The translations under genes were made by a program, and so were the position numbers. A stretch of 64,000 nucleotides of DNA from Brenneria izadpanahii (lineage in GTDB: Bacteria; Pseudomonadota; Gammaproteobacteria; Enterobacterales; Enterobacteriaceae), in contig NZ_CP050854.1 of the NCBI RefSeq assembly GCF_017569925.1, positions 1,178,001 to 1,242,000 on the forward strand. Direction: 5' to 3'. Position 1 is the stretch's first letter. Each line of letters starts with the position of its first letter. The notes under the pieces are model-generated. The model was not told the DNA's origin. It was given only the letters and a program-made list of their open reading frames with translations, and did not search any database. This document shows positions 1 through 9,043 of this stretch, piece by piece.

Positions 1-1
1 T

Positions 2-223
2 AATTCCATGACGCATCAGGAACGAGCAAAGCCGGAGATTATTAAAGGTTCGCGGAAACGTCGCATCGCGATGGGGTCGGGGATGCAGGTACAGGATGTC
101 AATCGTCTTCTGAAGCAGTTCGATGATATGCAGCGGATGATGAAGAAAATGAAAAATGGCGGTTTGGCGAAAATGATGCGCGGTATGAAAGGCATGATGC
201 CGCCAGGATTCCCGGGGCGTTGA
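2..223 (+). CDS. ffh: Signal recognition particle protein Ffh, C-terminal end (5' truncated by window)
   Basis: The last 73 codons of an open frame that enters from the left edge. They contain the methionine-rich M-domain tail ([17 protein letters not shown], then [17 protein letters not shown]), which matches the end of E. coli Ffh. Ffh is the GTPase that, with 4.5S RNA, binds signal sequences of nascent membrane proteins and delivers ribosomes to FtsY. The Met-rich helices shown here form the signal-peptide and RNA binding region; the NG GTPase domain lies outside the window. It is followed by rpsP, as in E. coli. Confidence 0.96.
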   Translation, partial: NSMTHQERAKPEIIKGSRKRRIAMGSGMQVQDVNRLLKQFDDMQRMMKKMKNGGLAKMMRGMKGMMPPGFPGR

Positions 224-264
224 TAGCGGAAAATCGAAAGCATCGCGAGTTTATACGCTTTAGA

Positions 265-292
265 TTGCTTTTTGCGCCAAAATGAGTAAAAT
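265..292 (+). promoter_or_regulatory. Predicted sigma70 promoter of the rpsP-rimM-trmD-rplS operon
   Basis: TTGCTT (265-270), a 16-nt spacer and TAAAAT (287-292), about 75 bp before the rpsP start. The position suits the trmD operon, but the call rests on consensus matching alone. Confidence 0.45.
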
Positions 293-313
293 TTTGGGGC
301 TTTTTATATGACA

Positions 314-349
314 CTGGGCCCCGTTCCTCGATGGGGCCCGGTTGTTTTA
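314..349 (+). terminator. GC-rich hairpin with T-run between ffh and rpsP (terminator or leader attenuator)
   Basis: CTGGGCCCC (314-322) pairs with GGGGCCCGG (333-341) and is followed by TTGTTTTA, the form of an intrinsic terminator. If the predicted promoter at 265-292 is real, the hairpin lies inside the rpsP leader and would attenuate the operon as well as stop ffh transcripts. Confidence 0.7.
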
Positions 350-367
350 TTAACTAAAGAGGATGTT

Positions 368-616
368 ATGGTAACAATTCGTTTGGCACGTGGCGGCGCG
401 AAAAAACGCCCGTTTTATCAAGTTGTCGTGACCGATAGCCGCAATGCGCGCGATGGTCGCTTCATTGAGCGCGTAGGCTTCTTCAACCCGATCGCAACCG
501 GTCAGGCAGAAGCTCTGCGTTTAGATCTGGATCGAATCGAACACTGGGTTGGTCTGGGTGCAACTGTTTCTGATCGCGTAACTTCGCTGATCAAAGACGC
601 AAAAAAAGCAGCGTAA
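368..616 (+). CDS. rpsP: 30S ribosomal protein S16 (bS16)
   Basis: An 82-residue basic protein beginning [16 protein letters not shown] after the initiator Met; its length and sequence match bS16. It binds 16S rRNA early in 30S assembly. The ATG at 368 follows GAGGATGTT; an in-frame ATG at 308 would place the terminator hairpin inside the gene and is rejected. First gene of the rpsP-rimM-trmD-rplS operon, which couples two ribosomal proteins to a 30S maturation factor and a tRNA methyltransferase. Confidence 0.97.
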   Translation: MVTIRLARGGAKKRPFYQVVVTDSRNARDGRFIERVGFFNPIATGQAEALRLDLDRIEHWVGLGATVSDRVTSLIKDAKKAA

Positions 617-634
617 TCTGTTGCGGTGGTGGCA

Positions 635-1183
635 ATGAGCAAGCAACTCAGCCCGACTGAGCCCGTTAATCCCATCGTATTGGGTAAAATGGGGTCGACT
701 TATGGCATCCGAGGTTGGCTCAGAGTGTTTTCATCCACCGAAGATGCTGAAAGCATTTTTGATTATCAGCCTTGGTTTATCCAGACAAAAAGCGGTTGGC
801 GGCTTGTCGAGATTGAAAGCTGGAAACATCACAATCAGGATCTGATCATCAAGATTAACGGTGTTGACGATCGTGACGCGGCAAACTTGCTGACTAATTG
901 CGAAATTATCGTTGATTCGTCGCAGTTGCCTGAACTGGATGAAGGTGATTATTACTGGAAGGATCTTATTGGCTGTCAGGTCGTAACCTTAGCTGGTTAT
1001 CAACTGGGAAAAGTCATTGATATGATGGAAACCGGTTCAAACGATGTGATGGTGGTAAGAGCTAACCTGAAAGATGCCTTCGGGGTCAAGGAGCGGCTGA
1101 TTCCGTTCCTCACTGAACAGGTTATCAAGCGTGTTGACCTCTCTACTCAAACTATTGAAGTAGATTGGGATCCTGGTTTTTGA
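635..1183 (+). CDS. rimM: Ribosome maturation factor RimM
   Basis: 182 residues from the ATG at 635 (MSKQL...), the start used in E. coli; an in-frame GTG at 626 is less likely. The N-terminal RimM domain carries [18 protein letters not shown], and the C-terminal PRC-barrel begins near residue 95 ([13 protein letters not shown]) and ends VDWDPGF. RimM binds S19 in the 30S head and is needed for efficient 16S processing. It is cotranscribed with rpsP upstream and trmD downstream. Confidence 0.96.
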   Translation: MSKQLSPTEPVNPIVLGKMGSTYGIRGWLRVFSSTEDAESIFDYQPWFIQTKSGWRLVEIESWKHHNQDLIIKINGVDDRDAANLLTNCEIIVDSSQLPELDEGDYYWKDLIGCQVVTLAGYQLGKVIDMMETGSNDVMVVRANLKDAFGVKERLIPFLTEQVIKRVDLSTQTIEVDWDPGF

Positions 1184-1221
1184 ACTCTGAATCGACCGGT
1201 AGTATTAAGTGGAACGAGACT

Positions 1222-1977
1222 ATGTGGATTGGGGTTATTAGCCTGTTTCCAGAGATGTTCCGCGCAATTACTGATTACGGAGTCACTGGCCGGGCAGTTA
1301 AAAATGGCCTGCTGAGCGTGCAGTATTGGAGTCCGAGAGACTTCACCTACGATCGGCATCGTACCGTGGACGATCGTCCTTATGGCGGTGGACCCGGAAT
1401 GCTGATGATGGTGCAACCCCTGCGGGATGCGATTCAGGCAGCGAAAGCAGCGGCAGGCGAAGACGCCAAAGTGATCTATTTGTCACCTCAGGGGCGTAAA
1501 TTAGATCAAGAAGGCGTGCGTCAACTCGCGACAAACCAGAAAATGATCCTGGTTTGTGGTCGGTACGAGGGAATTGATGAGCGCGTAATTAAAACCGAAA
1601 TTGATGAAGAATGGTCGATCGGTGATTACGTTCTCAGCGGTGGAGAGTTACCAGCAATGACTCTGATTGATTCGGTGTCCCGATTTATTCCGGGTGTTCT
1701 GGGTCATCAGGCTTCAGCAGAAGAGGATTCTTTCGCCGAAGGATTGTTGGATTGTCCCCATTTTACTCGTCCCGAAGTGTTGGCCGGTATGGATGTTCCG
1801 CCAGTTTTACTGTCAGGCAACCATGCTGAAATACGTCGCTGGCGTTTGAAGCAGTCGCTGGGCCGAACCTGGCTTAGAAGACCTGAACTTCTGAAAAGCC
1901 TAGCTCTGACTGACGAGCAAGCAAAGTTGTTAGCTGAATTTCAACAGGAATATCAGTCCGGGCAACAACAGTATTAG
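1222..1977 (+). CDS. trmD: tRNA (guanine37-N1)-methyltransferase
   Basis: 251 residues from the ATG at 1222 ([13 protein letters not shown]), the family start; a longer frame reading back into rimM is ignored. It is a SPOUT-class enzyme: the SAM-binding trefoil-knot loops include [12 protein letters not shown] and [14 protein letters not shown], and the basic C-terminal part carries [18 protein letters not shown]. It methylates G37 next to the anticodon using S-adenosylmethionine and so prevents +1 frameshifting. It sits 38 nt after rimM and 63 nt before rplS. Confidence 0.97.
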   Translation: MWIGVISLFPEMFRAITDYGVTGRAVKNGLLSVQYWSPRDFTYDRHRTVDDRPYGGGPGMLMMVQPLRDAIQAAKAAAGEDAKVIYLSPQGRKLDQEGVRQLATNQKMILVCGRYEGIDERVIKTEIDEEWSIGDYVLSGGELPAMTLIDSVSRFIPGVLGHQASAEEDSFAEGLLDCPHFTRPEVLAGMDVPPVLLSGNHAEIRRWRLKQSLGRTWLRRPELLKSLALTDEQAKLLAEFQQEYQSGQQQY

Positions 1978-2025
1978 GTGGTCGTCCAGGCATGACCTGA
2001 CGAACCCAAATATCAGTTTACCTAG

Positions 2026-2388
<363 letters not shown>

Positions 2389-2426
2389 GATAGCGCTTTC
2401 GCAACATCCGAAAGTTGTTATAAATA

Positions 2427-2459
2427 AAGGGTTTAGCCAATGGCTAAGCCCTTTTTTTA
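2427..2459 (+). terminator. Rho-independent terminator of the trmD operon
   Basis: GGGTTTAGCC, loop AAT, GGCTAAGCCC (one G-T pair), then seven Ts. It ends the rpsP-rplS transcript before the convergent lipoprotein gene. Confidence 0.9.
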
Positions 2460-2484
2460 CGGCGTTATTCCGCCTTTCTGGCGG

Positions 2485-2832
2485 TTAATTTATGCTTTGT
2501 TGCCATAACGCCCGTAATTGTTCGGCGTTGGCGACTCCATCGCAGCTGGCGGGGAAGTTTTTGCCGGCTTTTCCCCACTCAAGCATATTCCCGGGTTGGC
2601 AAAACGCCGACTGTCCTGCGCTATATCCGAATAAATAGGATTCTCGGTCTATCTGGGGAGTGCCGAACCATTCCGCCAACGCGCTATCGTCCTTGACCAC
2701 CATGCCGGATACGGCGTCTTTGTAACCCGCATCGTACCAGAAGTTTTTTTCTTCATTGGCCGTTGGTGCGGAAGCGTTATTTTGGCACCCAGTGAGAAAA
2801 AGAATTACAGCCAGAAAGTAACTGTATTTCAT
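2485..2832 (-). CDS. Small lipoprotein, DUF2799-like (YfiL-type)
   Basis: 115 residues with a lipoprotein signal peptide: MKYSYFLAVILFLTGC, lipobox LTGC, lipidated Cys at residue 16. The mature part has the spaced W..GY.DA..G and Y.FGY..GQ..FC motifs, two later glycines and a conserved Cys (FPASC), resembling the DUF2799 lipoproteins such as E. coli YfiL, which lies in the same neighbourhood upstream of aroF. Asp-42 follows Lys-41, so outer-membrane rather than inner-membrane retention cannot be settled here. Function unknown; family assignment is from motif memory. Confidence 0.72.
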   Translation of the reverse strand: MKYSYFLAVILFLTGCQNNASAPTANEEKNFWYDAGYKDAVSGMVVKDDSALAEWFGTPQIDRESYLFGYSAGQSAFCQPGNMLEWGKAGKNFPASCDGVANAEQLRALWQQSIN

Positions 2833-2880
2833 AACGGACCTGTCATCAGTGTGGGCATAGCCATCAAAATCACACTATTT

Positions 2881-3597
2881 TTATGCGATGCCTAGTTTTT
2901 CTTTTAACAATTTCAGATAACGACGACTTACCGGAATATGTTTTCCCGTGTTGGTGAGCACCTCCGCCGCACCGTTTTCCATCAGTTGAATCTCTTTGAG
3001 TAGATCGGTGTTGACCATATATTTCCTATGGCAGCGCACGAAAGGGGTTTTCTCTTCCAACGTTTTTAGCGAGAGCTGGGTATAACCCGACTCGTTTACG
3101 CCAACAACATGCACTCCGCTAAGTTCGGAACAGAGATATTCAACTTCATCGACTTTAAGTAGAAAAATGCGGTTATGGCCGTTGCACGGAATGTGGCGAA
3201 GATAAGGCTCGGTAATTAACTGTACGTTTTTGTTTACACTTGTGCCGCGGCGTAAACGATTTAGCGTTTTGCTGAGCCGCTGTGAGTCCAGCGGTTTCAG
3301 CAGATAGTCAAATGCATGTTCTTCGAACGCGCGTACGGCATATTCATCATAGGCGGTGACGAACACGACGTAAGGCATGTTTTCCGGATCCAGCATCGCC
3401 GCCAATTCCAATCCGCTGACTTTTGGCATCTGTATATCCAGAAAAATAACGTCAGGCTGTAGGCGATGAATAGCCGGTATTGCCTCCAGCGCGTTGCTGC
3501 ATTGGGCGATAATCGTTATGTCAGGTTCATTTTCCAGCAGTAGAGCAAGCTCTTCACGAGCGGGTAATTCGTCGTCAATGATGATGGCTTTCAACAT
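2881..3597 (-). CDS. btsR: LytTR-family response regulator, BtsR (YehT)-like
   Basis: 238 residues. The receiver domain occupies about residues 1-120, with acidic pair Asp8-Asp9, phosphoacceptor Asp54 in VIFLDIQMP, FVTAYDEYA and the switch Lys in DYLLKPLD. The C-terminal LytTR DNA-binding domain (about 135-236) carries RCHRKYMVNTDLL and VPVSRRYLK. It aligns along its length with E. coli BtsR, which with the pyruvate-sensing kinase BtsS controls the BtsT pyruvate transporter. No kinase gene is adjacent here, unlike btsSR of E. coli. Start at 3597 (MLKAIIIDDE) rather than 3630. Confidence 0.88.
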   Translation of the reverse strand: MLKAIIIDDELPAREELALLLENEPDITIIAQCSNALEAIPAIHRLQPDVIFLDIQMPKVSGLELAAMLDPENMPYVVFVTAYDEYAVRAFEEHAFDYLLKPLDSQRLSKTLNRLRRGTSVNKNVQLITEPYLRHIPCNGHNRIFLLKVDEVEYLCSELSGVHVVGVNESGYTQLSLKTLEEKTPFVRCHRKYMVNTDLLKEIQLMENGAAEVLTNTGKHIPVSRRYLKLLKEKLGIA

Positions 3598-3709
3598 TGT
3601 CCCCCCTTTATGTTCCGCTGATTCTACCACTATTCATGCCCCGGGTTGGAATGATGAAAAGTAGAAATGGTGAGCAGGGGGGAACGCCTTTCATAATATA
3701 TTTTTCTGG

Positions 3710-3749
3710 TGGTAATTTTGGTTTACAGATATGGATTGAAAAATTTACA
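3710..3749 (+). promoter_or_regulatory. Two TyrR-box-like sites upstream of aroF
   Basis: Two copies of TTTACA, at 3722-3727 and 3744-3749, are exactly 22 bp (two helical turns) apart. Each has a partial match to the left arm of the TyrR box TGTAAA-N6-TTTACA (TGGTAA at 3710-3715, TGGATT at 3732-3737). TyrR with tyrosine represses aroF-tyrA in E. coli. The second TTTACA may also act as a -35 element for CATAAT near 3769, though the 19-nt spacing is long. Confidence 0.5.
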
Positions 3750-3829
3750 GCTCGTGTTATGGTATAAGCATAATGCATAGGCCGCATTAACCGTTCACGC
3801 TATACAGGACTTGCCAGGAATATATGAAT

Positions 3830-4903
3830 ATGCAAAAAGACTCGCTTAACAACATTAATATTGTTGAAGAACAGATACTTATTACTCCGGATGAGCTAAA
3901 AGCAAAATTTCCGCTGAGTGATGACGAACAAAAGGCAATCGCCCGTGCCCGTGAAACTATTGCGGATATTATTCATGGGCGCGATCGGCGTTTGCTGATC
4001 GTATGCGGGCCCTGCTCAATCCACGATACGGACGCAGCGCTGGAGTACGGGCGTCGTCTGCAATCCCTTTCTGCGGAATTGAACGACAGGCTATACATCG
4101 TTATGCGGGTCTATTTTGAGAAACCCCGTACCACGGTCGGCTGGAAAGGGCTAATCAACGATCCCTATATGGATGGTTCATGCGACGTGGAGGCGGGGTT
4201 GCATATTGCCCGCGAACTGCTGCTCAAATTGGTCAATATGGGACTGCCGTTGGCGACGGAAGCGCTGGATCCGAATAATCCGCAGTATCTGGGCGATCTG
4301 TTCAGTTGGTCTGCCATTGGCGCCCGTACCACAGAATCGCAAACACACCGTGAAATGGCGTCAGGTCTGTCAATGCCGGTGGGTTTTAAAAATGGTACCG
4401 ATGGCAGTCTTGGAACGGCAATCAATGCGATGAGGGCGGCGGCCATGCCGCACCGGTTTATGGGGATCAACCAATCCGGACAGGTTTGCCTGCTGCACAC
4501 CCAGGGAAATGCTGATGGGCATGTTATTTTACGCGGCGGCAAAAAGCCGAACTACAGCGCGCAAGATGTTGCAGAATGTGAAAAACAGATGCTTGATGCG
4601 GGACTGAAACCCTCCCTGATGATAGATTGTAGTCATGGTAACTCAAATAAAGATTACCGTCGGCAGCCTATTGTGGTCGAGTCGGCAATTGAGCAGATCA
4701 AGGCGGGCAACCAATCCATCATGGGGCTGATGCTGGAGAGCCATCTTAACGAAGGCAGCCAGTCTTCAGAGCAGCCTCGTTCAGAAATGCGCTATGGCGT
4801 ATCTGTGACAGATGCCTGTATCAGTTGGGAAAAGACAGAAGCGTTACTGCGTTCCGTACATCAGGAGATCGGCGCAGAGCGGGTAAAACATTCAGGAGAA
4901 TAA
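3830..4903 (+). CDS. aroF: 3-deoxy-7-phosphoheptulonate synthase, Tyr-sensitive type
   Basis: 357 residues of class I DAHP synthase, which condenses phosphoenolpyruvate with erythrose 4-phosphate at the entry of the shikimate pathway. Visible family motifs are [48 protein letters not shown] and [10 protein letters not shown]. The sequence matches AroF (tyrosine-inhibited) rather than AroG or AroH, and tyrA follows directly, as in the aroF-tyrA operon. AGGA at 3816-3819 is well spaced from the ATG at 3830 (MQKDSLNN) but too close to the ATG at 3824. Confidence 0.95.
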   Translation: MQKDSLNNINIVEEQILITPDELKAKFPLSDDEQKAIARARETIADIIHGRDRRLLIVCGPCSIHDTDAALEYGRRLQSLSAELNDRLYIVMRVYFEKPRTTVGWKGLINDPYMDGSCDVEAGLHIARELLLKLVNMGLPLATEALDPNNPQYLGDLFSWSAIGARTTESQTHREMASGLSMPVGFKNGTDGSLGTAINAMRAAAMPHRFMGINQSGQVCLLHTQGNADGHVILRGGKKPNYSAQDVAECEKQMLDAGLKPSLMIDCSHGNSNKDYRRQPIVVESAIEQIKAGNQSIMGLMLESHLNEGSQSSEQPRSEMRYGVSVTDACISWEKTEALLRSVHQEIGAERVKHSGE

Positions 4904-4908
4904 TAGTA

Positions 4909-6030
4909 ATGGTAGCTGAACTGACCGCATTGCGTGATCAGATAGATGAGGTAGATAAAGAACTGTTGACGCTGTTATCACGCCGGTTGCGGTTAGTGGC
5001 GGAAGTCGGCGAGGTGAAAAGTCGTTACGGCCTGCCTATCTATGCGCCGGATCGTGAAGCGACAATGCTCAGTTTGCGCCGTAAAGAGGCTTCCCAGTTG
5101 GGCGTGCCGCCCGACCTGATTGAAGATATCTTGCGCCGTGTTATGCGCGAGTCATATTCCAGCGAAAACGATAAAGGATTTAAAACGCTGTGCCCGCAGC
5201 TTCGTCCGGTTGTTATCGTGGGTGGCCGCGGGCAAATGGGGGCGCTGTTTGAAAAAATGCTGACGTTGTCGGGCTATCAGGTCAAGATTCTGGAACAAGA
5301 GGATTGGCCGAGAGCTGAAACCCTGCTGTCCGATGCCGGTATGGTCATCGTCAGCGTGCCTATTCATGTGACTGAGCAGGTTATCGCCCGTCTGCCTAAA
5401 CTGCCGGACGACTGTATTCTGGTTGATTTGGCCTCGGTAAAAAATGGCCCTTTACAGGCGATGTTGGCGGCACACAATGGGCCGGTGCTAGGGTTGCATC
5501 CTATGTTCGGGCCGGACAGCGGCAGCCTGGCTAAGCAGGTGGTCGTCTATTGCGATGGGCGTCAGCCAGAGTCCTATCAATGGTTGCTGGAGCAAATACA
5601 GGTGTGGGGCGCCCGTTTACATCGTATTAGCGCGGTAGAACATGATCAAAATATGATGTTTATTCAGGCTCTGCGGCACTTTGCTACTTTTGCTTATGGT
5701 CTGCATTTGGCGGAAGAAAACGTACAAATCGAACAGCTACTCGCGCTGTCATCGCCTATCTATCGTCTGGAGTTGATCATGGTGGGACGGCTGTTTGCCC
5801 AGGATCCGCAGCTATATGCCGATATCATTATGTCTTCCGAGAACAATCTGGCACTGATTAAGCGTTATTATAAACGCTTTGGCGAAGCTATTGAATTGCT
5901 GGATAAGGGCGATAAAACGCAATTTATCAATAGCTTCAAAAAGGTGGAACACTGGTTCGGCGACTATGCGGGGCGCTTTCAGGCTGAAAGCCGGACGTTG
6001 TTGCGGCAGGCTAACGATATCCGCCAATAA
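4909..6030 (+). CDS. tyrA: Bifunctional chorismate mutase/prephenate dehydrogenase (T-protein)
   Basis: 373 residues. The N-terminal AroQ chorismate mutase spans about residues 1-90 ([19 protein letters not shown]... [12 protein letters not shown]). The prephenate dehydrogenase domain begins near 99 with the NAD-binding [14 protein letters not shown], followed by [12 protein letters not shown] and [14 protein letters not shown]. It converts chorismate to prephenate and then to 4-hydroxyphenylpyruvate for tyrosine. GGAG precedes the ATG at 4909, 5 nt after the aroF stop, so it is translated from the aroF transcript. A longer in-frame start inside aroF is rejected. Confidence 0.96.
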   Translation: MVAELTALRDQIDEVDKELLTLLSRRLRLVAEVGEVKSRYGLPIYAPDREATMLSLRRKEASQLGVPPDLIEDILRRVMRESYSSENDKGFKTLCPQLRPVVIVGGRGQMGALFEKMLTLSGYQVKILEQEDWPRAETLLSDAGMVIVSVPIHVTEQVIARLPKLPDDCILVDLASVKNGPLQAMLAAHNGPVLGLHPMFGPDSGSLAKQVVVYCDGRQPESYQWLLEQIQVWGARLHRISAVEHDQNMMFIQALRHFATFAYGLHLAEENVQIEQLLALSSPIYRLELIMVGRLFAQDPQLYADIIMSSENNLALIKRYYKRFGEAIELLDKGDKTQFINSFKKVEHWFGDYAGRFQAESRTLLRQANDIRQ

Positions 6031-6067
6031 TCATCGGCAATACATTTTCATCAATTCATATGTCTTG

Positions 6068-6099
6068 CCATCGCGGCGGTTTCGCCGCGATGGTTTCTT
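6068..6099. terminator. Bidirectional terminator between tyrA and pheA
   Basis: A perfect 11-bp stem, CCATCGCGGCG / CGCCGCGATGG, with loop GTTT. TTTCTTT follows on the plus strand and an A-rich flank serves the minus strand, so both convergent operons could end here. Confidence 0.85.
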
Positions 6100-7260
6100 T
6101 CACTCGGTTTCCTTTACCGGGACGACGTTTTCACTGGGGTAACAGCCTAAAACCTTCAGCGAGCGCGTAATCGCAGTCAATCCCTGCAATGCCTTCTGCA
6201 TCGCTTCACTGCGCAAATTCGCTTGTACGTCAATGTAAAACATCTCCTCCCAGGGATTACCGTTAATCGGACGGGATTCCAGTTTTGTCATGACGATGCC
6301 TTGGTCGCGCAGCACCAACAGGGCTTCAACCAGTGCTCCAGACTGTTGTCCTGTCGCCATGATCAGCGTGGTTTTCGCCGGAACCTGTTCCGAAACCTCA
6401 ATGGGCTTACGGGCAAGAATAATAAACCGGGTGATGTTTTGCGATTGGTTGGCCAGGTTATGTTCCAGAACTTTTAATTGGTACAACATCCCGCCGGCCT
6501 CACTGCCTAATGCCGCAGCTTTGGGTGAGTTAAGCGCGGCCACTTTTTCCATTGCTGCGGCGGTACTTTCGCAGTATTCAATTTTCCAGTTAGGAAAACG
6601 ATTGATGAAATGGCTACATTGCTGGAATGGTTGCGGGTGACTATAGACCGTCTCTATCTGATCGAGATGCGTATCGGTGGCGACTAATACGCAGTGGTTA
6701 ATCGGATTCGACAGTTCACCGACGATCGATAGCCCTGTGTGTTGTAACAGGTCATAGACATCGTTAATGGAGCCAGAACTGGTGTTTTCAATCGGTAATA
6801 CGGCGTAATCAGCCTGACCCGTTTCCACCATATTGAAAATATCCTGGAATTTCTGGCAACCGCATTCGATGAGTTGCTCGAAATGCCGGGCCGCGTATTG
6901 GCGGGCCGCCAGGTGTGAATAGGAGCCTTTAGGTCCAAGAAAGGCGATTCGCGCTGAGAGGGCGGTCGTCTGATTGAGATGATGTTGCAATAACGCCTGC
7001 TGCGTCAGCACCGAGTCTTCAATAATAATCTGGAATAAACGGGTGATGTAGTGACCATCAAGATGATATTTTTTCCCGGCGGCAGTGAGCTTATCCAATA
7101 AATCACGTTCACGCTCTTTATCACGGATAGGACGATGAGAAAGTAACTTGCTGCGTGCAACCTCAAGCGCCAGATCTCGTCTTTCCGCTAGTAATTCCAG
7201 TAGCTTTAAATCCAGTTCACTGATGCGTTCACGTAGAACCAGTAGTGGGTTATCGGTCAT
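6100..7260 (-). CDS. pheA: Bifunctional chorismate mutase/prephenate dehydratase (P-protein)
   Basis: 386 residues, the usual length. AroQ chorismate mutase at about 1-90 ([20 protein letters not shown]), prephenate dehydratase at about 105-285 ([34 protein letters not shown]) and a C-terminal ACT domain with the phenylalanine-binding [10 protein letters not shown] and ESRP motifs. It makes phenylpyruvate for phenylalanine synthesis. It is convergent with tyrA and preceded by the pheL leader and attenuator, so it is controlled by tRNA-Phe charging as well as by feedback inhibition. Confidence 0.96.
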   Translation of the reverse strand: MTDNPLLVLRERISELDLKLLELLAERRDLALEVARSKLLSHRPIRDKERERDLLDKLTAAGKKYHLDGHYITRLFQIIIEDSVLTQQALLQHHLNQTTALSARIAFLGPKGSYSHLAARQYAARHFEQLIECGCQKFQDIFNMVETGQADYAVLPIENTSSGSINDVYDLLQHTGLSIVGELSNPINHCVLVATDTHLDQIETVYSHPQPFQQCSHFINRFPNWKIEYCESTAAAMEKVAALNSPKAAALGSEAGGMLYQLKVLEHNLANQSQNITRFIILARKPIEVSEQVPAKTTLIMATGQQSGALVEALLVLRDQGIVMTKLESRPINGNPWEEMFYIDVQANLRSEAMQKALQGLTAITRSLKVLGCYPSENVVPVKETE

Positions 7261-7288
7261 TATCTTGTTACCTGTTTGCTGTCCTGAT

Positions 7289-7321
7289 AAAAAAAGCCCC
7301 CTGTATTCAGGAGGCTTTTTT
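7289..7321 (-). terminator. pheA attenuator terminator
   Basis: Read on the minus strand: AGCCTCCTG, loop AATA, CAGGGGGCT, then seven Ts, between pheL and pheA. This is the terminator arm of the classical phenylalanine attenuator. Confidence 0.9.
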
Positions 7322-7365
7322 GTTCGTCTTCGTATTCTTGCCTTACGACGAATCGCCTCCCGAAT

Positions 7366-7413
7366 TCAGGGGAAGGTGAAAAAGAATACGAAGAAGAACG
7401 GTGCGTTAGTCAT
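7366..7413 (-). CDS. pheL: pheA operon leader peptide PheL
   Basis: A 15-codon reading frame encoding MTNAPFFFVFFFTFP, with seven phenylalanines, nearly the same as E. coli PheL ([15 protein letters not shown]). It lies about 105 nt upstream of pheA and just before the attenuator hairpin. When charged tRNA-Phe is scarce the ribosome stalls on the Phe codons and an antiterminator forms, allowing pheA transcription. The small size means ordinary gene callers miss it. Confidence 0.95.
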   Translation of the reverse strand: MTNAPFFFVFFFTFP

Positions 7414-7436
7414 GCTGACCCAGTATGAATTAAGAA

Positions 7437-7465
7437 ATATTAAGTACGAAGCGATAGTGTGTAAA
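7437..7465 (-). promoter_or_regulatory. Predicted sigma70 promoter of pheL-pheA
   Basis: On the minus strand, TTTACA (7465-7460), a 17-nt spacer and TAATAT (7442-7437), 24 nt before the pheL ATG. Strong match and expected location. Confidence 0.75.
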
Positions 7466-7491
7466 GTAACTGTTGGCTTTTCATCCTGTCA

Positions 7492-7517
7492 ATAAAAAAC
7501 GCGCCAATCGGCGCGTT
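7492..7517 (-). terminator. Terminator downstream of raiA
   Basis: Minus strand: AACGCGCC, loop GATT, GGCGCGTT, followed by further Ts (TTTTATTG). It lies 22 nt after the raiA stop and insulates pheL. Confidence 0.85.
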
Positions 7518-7539
7518 AGATAGCAAGAATGGCGATGGA

Positions 7540-7878
7540 TTACTCTTCTTGCGGAACTTGTAGATTGGCATCTTTGACGCACGTTGCGGCGCGGCGCGCT
7601 TCACCTTTATGTTGCACTTTGTTTAACTGGCGCTCAAGTTTGGCGATGAGCTCATTGATGGCGGCATACATATCTTCATGTTTGGCGCTGGCGACCAGCG
7701 GCCCATTCGGCGTACTGATTGTTGCATCGGCAACGAAACCCTGAGGTTCTTTTGACAGAATGATATGGGGGTTAATCAGGTGGGCCTGCCACTTATCCAG
7801 CTTAGAAAGACGGTCTTCGACATGTTGACGTATTGCGGGGGTAATATCCATTTGCTTACTGGTAATATTGATAGTCAT
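7540..7878 (-). CDS. raiA: Ribosome-associated translation inhibitor / hibernation factor
   Basis: 112 residues from the ATG at 7878 ([20 protein letters not shown]), nearly identical to E. coli RaiA (YfiA) over the S30AE domain: [40 protein letters not shown]. RaiA binds the 30S decoding region in stationary phase or cold, blocks tRNA entry and antagonises 100S dimer formation. The acidic C-terminal tail is slightly shorter than in E. coli. A longer frame to 7959 lacks a Shine-Dalgarno and is rejected; GAGAGGTAAG precedes the chosen start. Confidence 0.96.
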   Translation of the reverse strand: MTINITSKQMDITPAIRQHVEDRLSKLDKWQAHLINPHIILSKEPQGFVADATISTPNGPLVASAKHEDMYAAINELIAKLERQLNKVQHKGEARRAATCVKDANLQVPQEE

Positions 7879-7944
7879 ATAACTTACCTCTCTGTCTTTG
7901 TCCGTCTTGAATAATTTCAGCATAACGCGAGTAAAGATAAAATG

Positions 7945-7960
7945 CGTGATTATGATCACT
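7945..7960. promoter_or_regulatory. CRP-like site upstream of raiA
   Basis: CGTGA-N6-TCACT, two mismatches from TGTGA-N6-TCACA, 67 bp before the raiA start in an AT-rich region. E. coli raiA is reported to respond to cAMP-CRP. Consensus match only. Confidence 0.4.
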
Positions 7961-8129
7961 TTTTTTTGCCACTTTTGGGCAAAAAAACATGATCTGTGAT
8001 GCGAGGTCGGGAGTCGATGGGAAGTGCTTGAGAGGGGGGATGAGCTATGTCATTATTGAACGGATGACCTCAATCCGCTCAGCCTGTTTTCTGTCTTTTC
8101 CTCCTCCAGATACCAAAAAGCAGACATAA

Positions 8130-8153
8130 AAAACGGCAACCTAAGCTGCCGTT
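8130..8153 (-). terminator. Terminator of bamD
   Basis: Minus strand: AACGGCA, 8-nt loop, TGCCGTT, then a T-run, 23 nt after the bamD stop. The roughly 165 bp between this and the raiA regulatory region hold nothing else that I can identify. Confidence 0.8.
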
Positions 8154-8175
8154 GGATTGTTTTATTCAGCGATAA

Positions 8176-8910
8176 TTAAGCCGGGTTCGCGGCGATGATT
8201 TTTGCGACTTTATCCGCCTGTGCGGCTAACTGAAGCTCGCGGTAAGCATTTTCCATTAGCGGTAAAGCGTCTTTCGTTGCCTGGGTATCGGGATAGTCAC
8301 GCAGCATTTGTTCCACTCGATTAACTACTGCCACATAAGCGCCGCGTTTCGTGTAGTATTGCGCCACGGAAAGTTCATATTTAGCCAAACGTTCTTTCAG
8401 ATAGACCAGCCGTTTGTTGGCGTCGGTCGCATACTGGCTGTTTGGATAACCCTGAATTAGACGGCTAAAGTCTCGGAAGGCAGTGCGGGCATACTGAGGG
8501 TCGCGATCGGAACGATCAACGCCAAAGAATCCCTGCAACGCGCTGTCATCAAGAGCCATATCTGTCAATCCGCGCATGTACAATACGTAATCAATATTCG
8601 GATGCGTGGGGTTTAATCGTAGGAAGCGATCGATAGATGCCTGGGCCAAAGGTAGTTCAGCAGATTTATAGTAGGCGTAAATTAGATCCAACTGCACCTG
8701 TTGAGAATAAGGGCCAAATGGATACCGGTTATCCAGCGCTTCCAACTGTGTGATGGCTGCTCTAAAGTTACCATCCTGCAATTTTTGTTGAGCATTAGCA
8801 TAGAGTACAGATGGCGGGCTGTCAGGAACCGCATCTTTGGAACCGTTGGAGCAGCCAACCAGCGCCAGGCTCAACGTGGCGGCAGCCACCAGATATTTCA
8901 TACGCGTCAT
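8176..8910 (-). CDS. bamD: Outer membrane assembly lipoprotein BamD
   Basis: 244 residues with a lipoprotein signal ([20 protein letters not shown]; lipidated Cys20). The rest is five TPR-like helical hairpins characteristic of BamD ([57 protein letters not shown]), closely matching E. coli BamD (YfiO). It is the essential partner of BamA in inserting beta-barrel proteins into the outer membrane. Divergent from rluD across 133 bp, as in E. coli. Confidence 0.97.
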   Translation of the reverse strand: MTRMKYLVAAATLSLALVGCSNGSKDAVPDSPPSVLYANAQQKLQDGNFRAAITQLEALDNRYPFGPYSQQVQLDLIYAYYKSAELPLAQASIDRFLRLNPTHPNIDYVLYMRGLTDMALDDSALQGFFGVDRSDRDPQYARTAFRDFSRLIQGYPNSQYATDANKRLVYLKERLAKYELSVAQYYTKRGAYVAVVNRVEQMLRDYPDTQATKDALPLMENAYRELQLAAQADKVAKIIAANPA

Positions 8911-8954
8911 GACGTTTTGATTATCCTCAGAGTGTTATTCCGGGAAACTGTCCG

Positions 8955-8983
8955 TTAAGCTCCCGATTTAGACCAGCTACAAT
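8955..8983 (+). promoter_or_regulatory. Possible promoter of rluD
   Basis: TTAAGC (8955-8960), 17-nt spacer, TACAAT (8978-8983), 61 nt before rluD. The -35 element is weak. Confidence 0.35.
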
Positions 8984-9043
8984 AGTACATTATTTTAAAC
9001 GGCATCGCCGTGAAAACCCAACGTTAACGAAGAAGCTGCAACT

